Positions 7,512 through 17,386 of a stretch of 64,000 nt of DNA are shown here, in pieces; the first letter of the stretch is position 1, and each line of letters begins with the position of its first letter. This DNA comes from SHYR01 sp036013055 (GTDB taxonomy: Bacteria; Chloroflexota; Dehalococcoidia; UBA2979), in assembly GCA_036013055.1 (NCBI GenBank), contig DASCQM010000013.1, positions 10,663 through 74,662 of the forward strand, read 5' to 3'. The position numbers were made by a program, and so were the translations under genes. A model generated the notes under the pieces. That model was not told where the DNA came from. It ran no database searches and worked only from the letters and a program-made list of their open reading frames with translations.

Positions 7512-8272
7512 TCGCGCAGCTGTACTGACGAGGGCGTGGCCGCCTGCTCGATATCGTCCATGATCGCCCTCAGGCGATCCGGGTAGTCCGTCACAATTCC
7601 CAGCACGCCGCAGTCGATCACGCGTCGCATCTCGCTCTCCTCGTTGACCGTCCACGTGAACGGACCGAGTCCACGCGTGCGAGCCTGGCGCGCGACCTCA
7701 GGAGTGAGGCTCGTATGCGCGATCGATGCCGCCTGGGCGTTGCGCCAGAGCGCCTCCTTGAAGAAATCATCCATGCTCGGCCACTCCTCGCCGCCGGTCA
7801 GAAGCGCGGCGGGAATGGAGGGCTGGTACTCGCGAAATTGGGCTACGACGTGGGGATGCACCGACCAGATCATGACGTCCTCGATGGCGTGAGCCATCCG
7901 CACGACCTCAAGCACTGCACCCTCGATGTCGGTGCCCTTGATCTCGATCACGAGCAGGATGCGCCCGCGCGTCTCGATCAGCACCTCCTCCAGCGTCGGA
8001 ACCTCCTCGCGGGTCGGCCACCCGGGAAACGAGACCGCAGCGTTCGCTTCCTTGATCGTGGCAAGCGAGGTGGAGTGCACGCTGCCCTGCATGTCAGTCG
8101 TACGATCGAGCGTGCGATCGTGGATCACGACCGGCACGCCCTCATTGGAAGTACGCACGTCGATCTCGACGGCGTCAGCACCGAACTCGATCGCCTTGCG
8201 GATTCCGGCAAGCGTGTTTTCAGGCGCGTGGCCGCCGGCACCACGATGAGAAATCACCAGAGCTCGATACAT
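7508..8272 (-). CDS. Glycerophosphodiester phosphodiesterase
   Basis: 254 residues, a complete GDPD-family TIM barrel. The N-terminal motif 'SHRGAGGHAPENT' (His-Arg plus Glu-Asn), then 'DAVEIDVRTSNEGVPVVIHD' with the metal Glu/Asp and catalytic His, are all present. The C-terminal 'PFTWTVNEESEMRRVIDCGVLGIVTDYPD' is also typical. It hydrolyses glycerophosphodiesters from lipid turnover to glycerol-3-phosphate and an alcohol. No signal peptide is visible, so it is probably cytosolic. The stop codon shares a CTAG palindrome with the cyclase gene. Confidence 0.93.
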   Translation of the reverse strand: MYRALVISHRGAGGHAPENTLAGIRKAIEFGADAVEIDVRTSNEGVPVVIHDRTLDRTTDMQGSVHSTSLATIKEANAAVSFPGWPTREEVPTLEEVLIETRGRILLVIEIKGTDIEGAVLEVVRMAHAIEDVMIWSVHPHVVAQFREYQPSIPAALLTGGEEWPSMDDFFKEALWRNAQAASIAHTSLTPEVARQARTRGLGPFTWTVNEESEMRRVIDCGVLGIVTDYPDRLRAIMDDIEQAATPSSVQLRD

Positions 8273-8383
8273 CGTGCGTCAGGTCCCCTCAGTGCTGCTG
8301 GATGTCGCCACAGTCCGCTGGTGAACGATCATACTGCGTGTCGTTCACGTACCAGTGTGCCGCAGCAGGGGTCCGACGATCGA

Positions 8384-9031
8384 CTACGGCGTCTCGACGA
8401 TCTCGATGTCGATGATGCGCGATGCCGGGAGTGCGTCGGGGCCGGGCTCACGGACTGTGATTTGTTGCAGGACATCTAGCCCCTCGATCACCTGCCCAAA
8501 GACCGTGAAGTCACCTTCGAGGAACGGCGTCGCGGCCAGCGTGATGAAGAACTGTGAACCGCTCACCTGAGCCGCCTTCGCCATCGACAGCACGCCCACG
8601 CCGAACTCCAGCTCGTTCTTCTCTTCAATCAGGTTGTAGCCGGGGCCGCCGAAGCCCTGACCCTCCGGGTCGCCGCCTTGCGCCATGAAGCCCGCGATCA
8701 CGCGGTGGAACGTCAGGCCATCGTAGAAGTCGTTGCGCGCGAGGAAGACGAAGTTGTTGACGTAGCCGGGCGCATCTGCGGGCAACAACTCGATGCGGAT
8801 CTCGCCGTTCTCGGTGAGCAGCACGGCCTCGAAGCCGTGGCTAACGTCGATCGTCATCGGCGGAGCAGCGGCGTAGGTACGCTGGATGCCTGCCGCGGCC
8901 TCTGTCGCCGTCGCCGCGGGCGCGTCGGCCGAAGTCGCCTCGTCGCCGTCATCGCTGGCGCCGCCACACGCGACGACGAGCATTGCGAGAGCCAGCGCGA
9001 CTGTAAGCCAAACGTTGCGCGAACTGATCAT
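8384..9031 (-). CDS. Lipoprotein peptidyl-prolyl cis-trans isomerase (cyclophilin type)
   Basis: 215 residues. A lipoprotein signal with lipobox 'VVAC' (Cys22) is followed by a Ser/Ala/Thr-rich linker and a compact bacterial cyclophilin domain: 'INNFVFLARNDFYDGLTFHRVIAGF'-type core (here with 'VNNFVFLA'), 'MAQGGDPEGQG', 'SQFFITLAATPFLEGDFTVFGQV'. Catalytic Arg (FHRV) and the Gln/Phe of the active site are present. It catalyses prolyl isomerisation during folding of exported proteins at the outer face of the membrane. An SD-like GAGGTGAGG lies upstream of the ATG. Confidence 0.93.
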   Translation of the reverse strand: MISSRNVWLTVALALAMLVVACGGASDDGDEATSADAPAATATEAAAGIQRTYAAAPPMTIDVSHGFEAVLLTENGEIRIELLPADAPGYVNNFVFLARNDFYDGLTFHRVIAGFMAQGGDPEGQGFGGPGYNLIEEKNELEFGVGVLSMAKAAQVSGSQFFITLAATPFLEGDFTVFGQVIEGLDVLQQITVREPGPDALPASRIIDIEIVETP

Positions 9032-9232
9032 CGGATGTGCCTCACCTCTGAAGCGTCGGACGCTCCGCGCGCGGAACAGCGACGAGAACCGCCGCCGCCC
9101 GGGATGTTTGCTGACCTCGGTTGGTGACGGAAGACTAGTTTCCGCTCCAAATCGTCGTCAACTGCGTGCCGCTGCATCGCGCCGACGCTAGTCGCACCAT
9201 CGGCGACGCCACCGCGTGCTCGGGCGGCTCCG

Positions 9233-9889
9233 CTAGTTCACCGAGTAGTCGGAGGCGCTCGTTGGCACGCTGGCTGTCGCGATCGTGTCGCCATCGCCGG
9301 CTGCGACGTTCTCGTCGCCCCAGATACCAGCCTCGACCGCGACTGACCGACGGCCACCACCGCCGTTCCAGTTCACGTAGCTCACGATCGCATCCGCGCT
9401 CCCGAACGAACGGCTGCGATAGAGCGCGACCTCGCCGCTCGCGCCGCTCAGCGTCCCGAGCCCGCCATTAGCGAACACGTCGTCGCCCGTATCCGTGCCC
9501 GACCCAACGTGCACGGTGAGACGCGCACCCGGCGCAAGCTCGACCGGCGGCAGCCCCCAGTACGCGGGACGCTGGCAGAAGACCCACCCATCGAGGCTCT
9601 GCGCCTCAGCCGACGTATTGAGCAGCACGATCACGCCGTCGGAACCATCGAGCGTCACCTGCTCGATGATCACGTCACGATCCGCCGCGGCGGGTGCCTC
9701 CGGGGTAGTGACAGGCGGTGCCGCGGTCGGCGCGCTTGTTGCGGCTGCCGCAGGTTCCTCATCGTCGTCGCTGCAACCGATCAGCGCGGCTCCGACGAGG
9801 CCGGCGCCGCCGAAGGCGATCCCGCGCAGCAGTGCCCGTCGACCCACAATCCGTCGCCGGAGCGTCCTCATGTTGTCGTGATCTGTCAT
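9233..9889 (-). CDS. Tat-type lipoprotein with lamin-tail-like domain
   Basis: 218 residues from the ATG at 9889, chosen over an upstream in-frame start because an AGGGGGG sequence precedes it and the signal peptide begins there. The N-terminus has twin arginines ('GRRALLRG', ~residues 16-23), a hydrophobic stretch and a lipobox 'LIGC' (Cys39), so it looks like a Tat-exported lipoprotein. After an acidic/Ala-Pro linker, the domain 'LDGSDGVIVLLNTSAEAQSLDGWVF' to 'VALYRSRSFGSADAIVSYVNWNG' resembles the lamin-tail domain (Ig-like beta sandwich) found on exported bacterial proteins. Probable adhesive or scaffold role at the cell surface; no enzyme motif. Domain assignment is moderate. Confidence 0.72.
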   Translation of the reverse strand: MTDHDNMRTLRRRIVGRRALLRGIAFGGAGLVGAALIGCSDDDEEPAAAATSAPTAAPPVTTPEAPAAADRDVIIEQVTLDGSDGVIVLLNTSAEAQSLDGWVFCQRPAYWGLPPVELAPGARLTVHVGSGTDTGDDVFANGGLGTLSGASGEVALYRSRSFGSADAIVSYVNWNGGGGRRSVAVEAGIWGDENVAAGDGDTIATASVPTSASDYSVN

Positions 9890-10068
9890 CGGATGTCCCC
9901 CCTTGCGCCCAAACCTATGGTTCCGCCGCCAGATACTCAGTGAGAGCGCATACACCGAAGGGTGCGCGGAGTGGCAACGACTGGTCGCGTGCGGCGTGCG
10001 TATGCGTCGCTTCTTGCGTAACGTCGTCGCCGGTGGCGCGGTCACGCCGCCGAAGTGGAACGCACGCG

Positions 10069-11358
10069 ATGCTGCGACGGCTCTTCCCGGACGTCTACGA
10101 GGGCTGGCTCGTGGTCAGCGCCTCCGCGTTCATCATCACGATGATCGGCGCGTCCTTCTTCTACGGCTTCGGCACGATCTTCAATCCCGTGGTCGATGAG
10201 TTCGGCTGGAGCGTGGCGGCCACCTCGTTCGCCTTCTCGCTGCGACAGGAGACGTCCGGGCTCGCCGCGCCGTTGATCGGATACACGATCGACCGCATCG
10301 GACCGACGAAGGTGCTGCTCGCAGGCATCGTCACCATGTGCGTCGGCGTGCTGCTGATGTCCTACATGCAGAGCCTCTGGCAGTTCTACGCGTCCATGGT
10401 GATCATCGCGCTCGGCACCAGCTCCGCCGGTGGGCAGGTCGGGCTCGTGGCGACCGCGTCGTGGTTCGAGCGACGCCGGGCGACCGCGATGTCGGTGATG
10501 ACGCTCGGGGGCGGGCTCGCCGGGCTCTTCGTGGTCTTCATCGCGATGCTCGTCGAGGCGCTCGGCTGGCGTGGCGCGTTGCGCGCGATGGCCACGCTGA
10601 TGCTGATCGTCGGCGTCGTCGCGGGGCTCAACGTGCGCTCGCGCCCGGCCGGACACCACCAGCCACTCGATGGCGTCCAACGCACGCGTTCCGGCGAGGC
10701 ACGCGACGATGACGACGACCTCGGCGAATCCAACCAGTGGGGCGTCCCGGTACGACGGGCGGTGATGTCGCGCTCGTTCTTCTGGCTCTCGATCGCATTG
10801 ATGGCGAACGGATTCGCGACGACCGCGCTGATCATTCACCAGATCCCGTTCCTCGAGACGACGCTGGACGTCTCGAAGAGCGCGGCTGCTGGCACGGTCG
10901 CCGTCTTCACGACGACATCGATCATCGGCAGGCTCGGCATGGGCTATCTCGCCGACCACCACGACAAGCGCCTGATCCTCGCCGCATCGATGGCGATGAG
11001 CGTCGCCGCGATCCCGCTACTCGCGATCGTCGACAGCCTCTGGCAGGCGATCGCCGTGCTGATGATCATCGCGCCGGGATTCGGGGGCACGATCCCGGTG
11101 CGGCCGGCGATGATGGCCGATTACTTCGGCACGCGTCACTTCGGCATGCTGAACGGGATTAGCAGCCTGGTCATGACCTTCGGAGCCTTCCTCGGGCCAC
11201 TTGTGATCGGCTTCATCGTCGACGAGACCGGCGCATACACGTGGGGCTGGCTGGTGGCCGGGGCGATCGGCGCGATCGCGATCCCGGCGACGCTGGCCGC
11301 GACTGAACCACGCGCGCTGATCGAGGAGTACCGCGGCCAGCCGCAAAGTTCGCCGTAG
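10069..11358 (+). CDS. MFS transporter (OFA/monocarboxylate-like)
   Basis: 429 residues from the ATG at 10069, just before 'LRRLFPDVYEGWLVVSAS'. About twelve hydrophobic segments. Family motifs are 'GYTIDRIGPTKVLLAG' (MFS loop 2-3 signature G-x-x-x-D-R-x-G) and 'GYLADHHDKRLILAASM' in the second half. The opening helix with 'FFYGFGTIFNPVVDEFGWS' resembles oxalate/formate-antiporter and monocarboxylate-type carriers. A charged cytosolic loop (~residues 195-225) separates the halves. Likely imports or exchanges small organic acids; the substrate is not determinable. It lies upstream of the CoA-transferase/carboxylase pair on the same strand with a 90-nt gap. Confidence 0.88.
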   Translation: MLRRLFPDVYEGWLVVSASAFIITMIGASFFYGFGTIFNPVVDEFGWSVAATSFAFSLRQETSGLAAPLIGYTIDRIGPTKVLLAGIVTMCVGVLLMSYMQSLWQFYASMVIIALGTSSAGGQVGLVATASWFERRRATAMSVMTLGGGLAGLFVVFIAMLVEALGWRGALRAMATLMLIVGVVAGLNVRSRPAGHHQPLDGVQRTRSGEARDDDDDLGESNQWGVPVRRAVMSRSFFWLSIALMANGFATTALIIHQIPFLETTLDVSKSAAAGTVAVFTTTSIIGRLGMGYLADHHDKRLILAASMAMSVAAIPLLAIVDSLWQAIAVLMIIAPGFGGTIPVRPAMMADYFGTRHFGMLNGISSLVMTFGAFLGPLVIGFIVDETGAYTWGWLVAGAIGAIAIPATLAATEPRALIEEYRGQPQSSP

Positions 11359-11448
11359 GGTCGGTCCCGCGCTCACGTATGATGTCGCGAGCACCGGGCC
11401 GGTCCCGCTGGTCAGGATGCACTCGCGGGTAGACACGAAGGGCTGACG

Positions 11449-13887
11449 ATGCCTCGACCGTTTGAAGGCATCCGCGTAGTCGACCTCTCCGAGCGACTCT
11501 CGGGCGCATTCACCACGCGCCTCTTCGGCGACTACGGCGCCGACGTGATCCTCGCGGAGCCACCCGAGGGCCATGCGCTCCGCCACGAACCCCCGTTCCT
11601 CGACGACGAGCCCGGCGACGAACGATCGACGCTCCACGCCTACGCCAACTGGAACAAGCGCTCGCTCGTGATCGAGACCGAGCGGCAACTGGGCGACCTG
11701 CTCGCAGGCGCGGACCTCGTCATTACGACGGCCGCACCACTCGATGGGACGCTCGGAGCGGCGCTGGCGCGGCTGCGGCCGGACGCCGTTCATCTCTCCG
11801 TCACTCCGCACGGCCTCGATGGCCCACTCGCCGACCGGCCGGGCAACAACCTCACCGCCAGCGCACGCAGCGGCTGGGCCTACATCAATGGCTACGTGGA
11901 CGAACCCCCGCTGCAGATGCCCGGCCGTCAGAGTGGCTACACCGGCGGAGCCGCCGGATTCATCGCCGCTGCGGCGGCCCTCTTGCGCCGCGACCAGGGC
12001 GACGAATACGAGCGCGTCGACGTCAGCGAGGTGGAGGCGTTCGCGCTCACGGTTCACCCGTGGGGCATCGCCGCGATCTATCACGATCTCGGCGACACGT
12101 ACGGCCCGGGGGGCGGTCACCATCGCGGCGAGCCACGGCCGCTCTGGCAGGCCGCCGATGGACAGCTCAACTTCGGTTTTGGCGACTTCCACAACTGGTC
12201 GGAGGCGATGCACCTCTTCAACCTGCCCGATCTCGCCGAGCGCGAAGATCTGCTCCCCGACATCGGCCGTCACTCGAAGGACCTCACCGCCGTCGTCGCC
12301 GGCGTCGCCCGCGAGGTCGCGACGATGGAGCGCTGGCCGCTCTTCCATGCGCTCGCCGATCTGCGCTGCATCTCGGGCGTCGTGCAGGACATCGAGGACC
12401 TCGTCAGTGACCCGCAACTCGCCGCCCGCGACTTCCTCGTCGAGACGCAGATCGAGGGCCGCCCCGTCCGCGCGGCAGGTGCTCCGGCGAAGCTGGCTCC
12501 CGAACCGTGGAGTCTCGACCGCGCCGCGCCGCACCTCGGCGAACATTCCGACGAGCTGACCTCTGCACCGCCGCCAGAGGTACGCACTCCCCAACCGTCC
12601 GCTACTCCCTCGCCGGCTGCGCTCGCGAACGGACCGCTCAGCGGTGTGCGCGTGCTCAGCTTTGGGCAGGCCTGGTCGGGCACCTTCGGCACGGAACTGC
12701 TCGCGCTGCTCGGGGCCGACGTCGTGCAGATCGAGACGTTGCAGCGCACCGACGTCTGGCGGCGCGTCGCGGGGACCGTCCCGGCGGGGCTCGCCGACGA
12801 CCAGCGCACGCAGCACGCGCTGAACACGCAGGGGCTCTACAACTCGGTCAACCTCAACAAGCGCGCGATCACGCTCGATGTCGCCGACCCGCGCGGCATG
12901 GAGCTCTTCTGGGATCTCGTGCCGCGCTTCGATGTCGTCGCCGAGAACTTCCGCCCGACGGTGCTGCCGAAGTGGGGCGTCACGCTTGAGACGCTGAACG
13001 CGAAGCGGCCGGGCATCGTGCTCGCCTCGATATCCGCCTATGGCACCGAAGGTCCGTACGCCGCCTATCCGGGCAACGGCGCAACCACGGAGCCGATGTC
13101 CGGGCTCTCTTCGCTGCATGGCTACGAGGGTGACCCCGGCATGAACACCGGTGGCCTCTACCCCGACCCGACCGCGGCCTACTTCTTCGCCGGCGGCGTG
13201 CTCAGCGCGCTCCACCAGCGCAACCGCACCGGCCAGCCGCAGCGCGTCGAACTTTCGATGCTCGAGGCGATGGCGGTCGTCGGCGGCGACGCGATCATCG
13301 AGTACGACGCGACCGGCCGCGTGCCGCGTGCCGCCGGCAACCGCCACGCGCGCATCGCGCCGCACAACATGTACGAGGCGCGCGACGGTGAATGGCTCGC
13401 GCTCGCGGCGGAGACGGAGCAGGCGTGGCAGGCGCTCGCCGGCCACATCGACCGCAGCGACCTGCTCGACGACCCGCGCTTCGCCACCATGGCCGCGCGC
13501 AAGGCCAACGAGGCGGCGCTCGACGAGGTGGTCGGCGCGTGGTGCGCGACGCAGGACGCTTTCGAGGCCGAATCGACGCTCGGCGCGCTCGGCGTCATGG
13601 TCGCCCGCGTCGTCCCGCTCTACGAGCTGTACACGCGGCCCGACCCGAACCTCGTCGCGCGCGGCTTCGTCGGCCCGATCGACCACCCGGAGGCCGGCGT
13701 CACTATGCTGCCCGGTCGCCCGTGGAAGTTCTCCGCCGCCGCACCCGCGTCGCTGCGGCCTTCGCCCGGCGTCGGCGAGCACAGCCACGAGGTACTGCGC
13801 GACGAACTCGGCATCACCGACGACGAGTACGCTGAACTCGTTGCGGCCGGCATCACCGGCACGCTGAACGACATCAGCGAATCTTGA
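11449..13887 (+). CDS. Two-domain CaiB/BaiF family CoA-transferase
   Basis: 812 residues made of two class III CoA-transferase modules (~1-385 and ~395-812); most family members have only one. Each module opens with the 'L-x-G-x-x-V-x-x-x-x' Rossmann start ('FEGIRVVDLSERLSGAFTTR' and 'LSGVRVLSFGQAWSGTFGTE'). The second copy keeps an Asp where these enzymes have the catalytic carboxylate ('YPDPTAAYFFAGG'); the first has Gly at that place ('SGYTGGAAGFI'), so it is probably structural. The family moves CoA between organic acids via an aspartyl-CoA intermediate. It sits 40 nt before the acyl-CoA carboxylase gene, suggesting a shared pathway of acid activation and carboxylation. Substrate unknown. 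Confidence 0.9.
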   Translation: MPRPFEGIRVVDLSERLSGAFTTRLFGDYGADVILAEPPEGHALRHEPPFLDDEPGDERSTLHAYANWNKRSLVIETERQLGDLLAGADLVITTAAPLDGTLGAALARLRPDAVHLSVTPHGLDGPLADRPGNNLTASARSGWAYINGYVDEPPLQMPGRQSGYTGGAAGFIAAAAALLRRDQGDEYERVDVSEVEAFALTVHPWGIAAIYHDLGDTYGPGGGHHRGEPRPLWQAADGQLNFGFGDFHNWSEAMHLFNLPDLAEREDLLPDIGRHSKDLTAVVAGVAREVATMERWPLFHALADLRCISGVVQDIEDLVSDPQLAARDFLVETQIEGRPVRAAGAPAKLAPEPWSLDRAAPHLGEHSDELTSAPPPEVRTPQPSATPSPAALANGPLSGVRVLSFGQAWSGTFGTELLALLGADVVQIETLQRTDVWRRVAGTVPAGLADDQRTQHALNTQGLYNSVNLNKRAITLDVADPRGMELFWDLVPRFDVVAENFRPTVLPKWGVTLETLNAKRPGIVLASISAYGTEGPYAAYPGNGATTEPMSGLSSLHGYEGDPGMNTGGLYPDPTAAYFFAGGVLSALHQRNRTGQPQRVELSMLEAMAVVGGDAIIEYDATGRVPRAAGNRHARIAPHNMYEARDGEWLALAAETEQAWQALAGHIDRSDLLDDPRFATMAARKANEAALDEVVGAWCATQDAFEAESTLGALGVMVARVVPLYELYTRPDPNLVARGFVGPIDHPEAGVTMLPGRPWKFSAAAPASLRPSPGVGEHSHEVLRDELGITDDEYAELVAAGITGTLNDISES

Positions 13888-13927
13888 GAGAGTACTGAGA
13901 CACGAGATACACGTTCGAGGAGTCGAT

Positions 13928-16900
13928 ATGAGCTTCACGAGTCTTCTCGTCGCTAACCGCGGCGAGATCGCCATCCGCATCATCCGCGCGGCGTCCGACC
14001 TCGGCATCCACACCGTCGCGGTGTACTCCGAGGACGATGCGAGCGCTCTGCACACGCGGGTCGCCGACGACGCCCGCCCGCTCAACGGCATCGGAGCGCC
14101 CGCCTACCTCGACATCGAAGGCGTGATCGCGGCAGCGAAGGACGCTGGCTGCGATGCGCTCCACCCCGGCTATGGCTTCCTCGCGGAGAACGCCGCATTC
14201 GCGCGTCGCTGCGCCGAGGAGGGCATCACCTTCGTTGGCCCCTCCATCGAAATGCTCGAGCTGTTCGGCAACAAGGCGCTCGCCCGCGCCGCCGCGTCCG
14301 ACGCGGACGTACCGGTGATCCGCGGCACCGATCGCGCCGTCACACTCCACGAAGCGCGCGAGTTCTTCGCGTCGCTCGGCTCCGGTGGCGCGATGATGAT
14401 CAAAGCGATCGCCGGCGGCGGTGGCCGTGGTACGCGTGCCGTCACGAGCGCCGACGAGATCGAGGCGACCTACGAGCGTTGCCGGTCCGAGGCGCTCAGT
14501 GCCTTCGGCAACGGTGACGTCTACGTCGAAGAACTGATCGCGCGCGCTCGCCACATTGAGGTGCAGATCCTCGGCGACGAGGGAGGAGCGATCGCGCACC
14601 TCGGCGAGCGCGAGTGCAGCATCCAGCGCCGCTACCAGAAGGTGGTCGAGGTCGCCCCCGCCCCGAACCTACCCGGCGCCCTGCGCGAGCGGATCATCGA
14701 GGCGTCGATGCGCTTCGCGAAGAGCGTTGGCTACAACAACCTCGGCACGTTCGAGTTTCTCGTCGATGCCAGCGAGGGGGACGCCGATGCGACGTTTGCC
14801 TTCATCGAGACGAACGCGCGGCTGCAGGTGGAGCACACCGTTACCGAGCAGGTGACCGGCGTCGACATCGTGCAGGCGCAGATCCGACTCGCGTCGGGCG
14901 CGTCGCTCGCCGAGCTCGGGCTCGATGACCCGCGCATCGCCGAGCCTCGCGGCTACGCGATCCAGGCGCGCGTGAACATGGAGACGGTCGCGGAGGACGG
15001 CTCCGTGCGCCCCACCGGCGGCACGCTCACCGCGTACGAGGCGCCCGGCGGCCCCGGCGTGCGCACCGACGGCTTCGGCTACGCGGGCTACGAGACCAGC
15101 TCGATGTTCGACTCCCTGCTCGCGAAGGTGATCGGCCACTCGCCATCGTCGAACTTCGCGGACGCGATCGCGCGCACCTCGCACGCCCTCAGCGAGTTCC
15201 GCATCGAGGGCTTCGCGACCAACATCCCGTTCCTGCTCAACGTGCTCGCTCACGACGACTTCGCGGTCGGCAACGTACACACGCGCTTCGTCGAGGAGCA
15301 GATCACCGCGCTCACGGGTGGCGGCGCGGACGAGCATCGTCGTCGCTTCGCCGATCCCGACGTCGCCGCAGTAGCGAACGGTTCCGATGAGAGCGGATTC
15401 GCCGGTGCCCAGGTCGACAGCGACGATCCGCTGGCGCTCTTCGCGCACGACGCGTCGGTGAAGTCCACATCGGCCGCCACACCAACGACGGGAGCCACAC
15501 CCGACCTCGTCGGCCCCAACGGCTCGATCGGCGTTCCGGCACCGATCCAGGGAACGCTCGTCGCGCTCCACGTCAGCGAGGGCGATGAGGTCCGCGAGGG
15601 CCAGCAGATCGCCGTCGTCGAGGCGATGAAGATGGAGCACGTGATCACCGCCGACCGCACCGGCATCATCCGTGGCGTCTCGATGTCCGTCGGCGACGTC
15701 GTCCGTGCTGGGTTCCCGCTCGTTTTCATCGAAGCGGCCGATGTCAAAGGCGGCGCGGTCGAGACCGCGGAGGAGGTCGATCCCGACTTCATCCGCGGCG
15801 ACCTCGCCGAGGTGAACGAGCGCCGCGCGCACATCTTCGACGAGAACCGTCCGGATGCCGTGGAGCGACGCCGTCGGTTTGGTCAGCGCACGGCGCGCGA
15901 GAACATCGCCGATCTGATGGACGAGGGCACGTTCAAGGAGTTCGGTCCGCTGGTGCTGGCCGCGCAACGCTCACGTCGGACGGTCGAGTGGCTGCGCGAG
16001 CGGACGCCGGCCGACGGCCTCGTCGCGGGCGTCGGCTCGGTGAACGGCGTGCTCGTCGACGACGAGCACGCGCGGGCGATCGCCGTGCACTACGACTACA
16101 CCGTCTTCGCCGGCACACAGGGCCAGCGCAACCACTACAAGCAGGACCGCATGTACGAGCTGGCGCATCGCTACCAGCTTCCCGTGATCCTCTTCGCCGA
16201 GGGTGGCGGCGGCCGACCCGGCGACACGGGCCGCGAGGGTGGCGTCGGCTTCGACAACTACACCTTCACGCAGTTCGCCAAGCTGAGCGGACGCGTGCCG
16301 ATGGTGGGCGTCACCTCCGGCCGTTGCTTCGCCGGCAACACCGCCCTGCTCGCATGCTGCGACGTGATCATCGCGACCGAGAACTCGACGATCGCGATGG
16401 GCGGGCCCGCGATGATTGAGGGCGGCGGGCTCGGCATCTACACGCCGGAAGAGGTCGGCCCGATGTCGTTCCAGGTGCCGAACGGCGTCGTCGACATCCT
16501 GGTTGAGGACGAAGAGGAGGCCGTCCGCGTCGCGAAACAGTACGTCTCTTACTTCCAGGGACCGATCGAGGACTGGGAGACACCGGACCAGCGCAAAATG
16601 CGGCACATCGTGCCCGAGAACCGCGTGCAGATGTACGACATGCGTGACGTGATCGAGACGCTTGCCGACAAGGACTCCGTGCTCGAGATCCGACGCGAGT
16701 TCGGGATCGGCATCATCACCGCCTTCGTCCGTATCGAGGGCAAGCCGATGGGGCTGATCGCCAACAACCCGCACCACCTCGCCGGTGCGATCGACAGCGA
16801 CGGCGCGGACAAGGGCGCGCGCTTCCTTCAGCTCTGCGACGCCTTCGACCTGCCGGTGATCAGCCTGATGGACTGCCCCGGCATGATGGTCGGTCCGGAC

Positions 16901-17347
16901 GTCGAGTCGACGGCCCTCGTGCGCCACTGCGCGCGCATGTTCAACACCGGCGCCAACCTCTCCGTGCCGATGTTCGGTGTCGTCGTGCGCAAGGCCTACG
17001 GGCTCGGCGTGCAGGCGATGTGCGGGGCCAGCTCGCTCGTGCCGTTCTTCACCGTCGCCTGGCCGACCGCCGAGTTCGCGGGCATGAACATCGAGGGTTC
17101 AGTGAAGCTCGGCTACCGCGACGACCTCGCTGCCATCGAGGATCCGCAGGAGCGGCTGGAAAAGTACGAATCGATGGTCGCCGCCGGCTACGAGCGGGCG
17201 AAGGCCGCAAACGCCGCCGTCTACTTCGGCATCGACGACGTGATCGACCCGGCCGATTCGCGCGACTGGATCGTCACCGGGTTGCGCAGTCTGCCGCCGA
17301 CGCCACGGCGAACCGAAAAGAAGCGCCCGTACATCGATACCTGGTAG
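13928..17347 (+). CDS. Single-chain biotin-dependent acyl-CoA carboxylase (BC-BCCP-CT)
   Basis: 1139 residues holding all parts of an acyl-CoA carboxylase in one chain. Biotin carboxylase is at ~1-455 ('LLVANRGEIAIRIIRAA', ATP-grasp loop 'AIAGGGGRGTR', 'FIETNARLQVEHTVTE'). A linker is followed by a biotinyl carrier domain (~540-605) with 'EAMKMEH' and the biotinyl Lys at about 568. Carboxyltransferase is at ~610-1139 ('RENIADLMDEGTFKEFG', 'EGGGGRPGD', 'GMMVGPDVESTALVRH'). This order matches the long-chain acyl-CoA carboxylases described in Mycobacterium and Rhodopseudomonas, which act on several acyl-CoAs. Cytoplasmic, expected to form a multimer and to need biotin ligase. It follows the double CoA-transferase by 40 nt. 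Confidence 0.93.
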   Translation: MSFTSLLVANRGEIAIRIIRAASDLGIHTVAVYSEDDASALHTRVADDARPLNGIGAPAYLDIEGVIAAAKDAGCDALHPGYGFLAENAAFARRCAEEGITFVGPSIEMLELFGNKALARAAASDADVPVIRGTDRAVTLHEAREFFASLGSGGAMMIKAIAGGGGRGTRAVTSADEIEATYERCRSEALSAFGNGDVYVEELIARARHIEVQILGDEGGAIAHLGERECSIQRRYQKVVEVAPAPNLPGALRERIIEASMRFAKSVGYNNLGTFEFLVDASEGDADATFAFIETNARLQVEHTVTEQVTGVDIVQAQIRLASGASLAELGLDDPRIAEPRGYAIQARVNMETVAEDGSVRPTGGTLTAYEAPGGPGVRTDGFGYAGYETSSMFDSLLAKVIGHSPSSNFADAIARTSHALSEFRIEGFATNIPFLLNVLAHDDFAVGNVHTRFVEEQITALTGGGADEHRRRFADPDVAAVANGSDESGFAGAQVDSDDPLALFAHDASVKSTSAATPTTGATPDLVGPNGSIGVPAPIQGTLVALHVSEGDEVREGQQIAVVEAMKMEHVITADRTGIIRGVSMSVGDVVRAGFPLVFIEAADVKGGAVETAEEVDPDFIRGDLAEVNERRAHIFDENRPDAVERRRRFGQRTARENIADLMDEGTFKEFGPLVLAAQRSRRTVEWLRERTPADGLVAGVGSVNGVLVDDEHARAIAVHYDYTVFAGTQGQRNHYKQDRMYELAHRYQLPVILFAEGGGGRPGDTGREGGVGFDNYTFTQFAKLSGRVPMVGVTSGRCFAGNTALLACCDVIIATENSTIAMGGPAMIEGGGLGIYTPEEVGPMSFQVPNGVVDILVEDEEEAVRVAKQYVSYFQGPIEDWETPDQRKMRHIVPENRVQMYDMRDVIETLADKDSVLEIRREFGIGIITAFVRIEGKPMGLIANNPHHLAGAIDSDGADKGARFLQLCDAFDLPVISLMDCPGMMVGPDVESTALVRHCARMFNTGANLSVPMFGVVVRKAYGLGVQAMCGASSLVPFFTVAWPTAEFAGMNIEGSVKLGYRDDLAAIEDPQERLEKYESMVAAGYERAKAANAAVYFGIDDVIDPADSRDWIVTGLRSLPPTPRRTEKKRPYIDTW

Positions 17348-17386
17348 CCGCAGCGGCTGCGCAGTGCGACGGCTCGCCGACGCGCG

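Noticed and set aside
11017..14091. Very long open frame on the minus strand (~1024 codons) opposite the CoA-transferase gene
   Set aside because: It is the antisense shadow of a high-GC gene; its translation is Arg/Ala/Gly/Val-rich without any family motif, while the plus strand encodes a clear enzyme.
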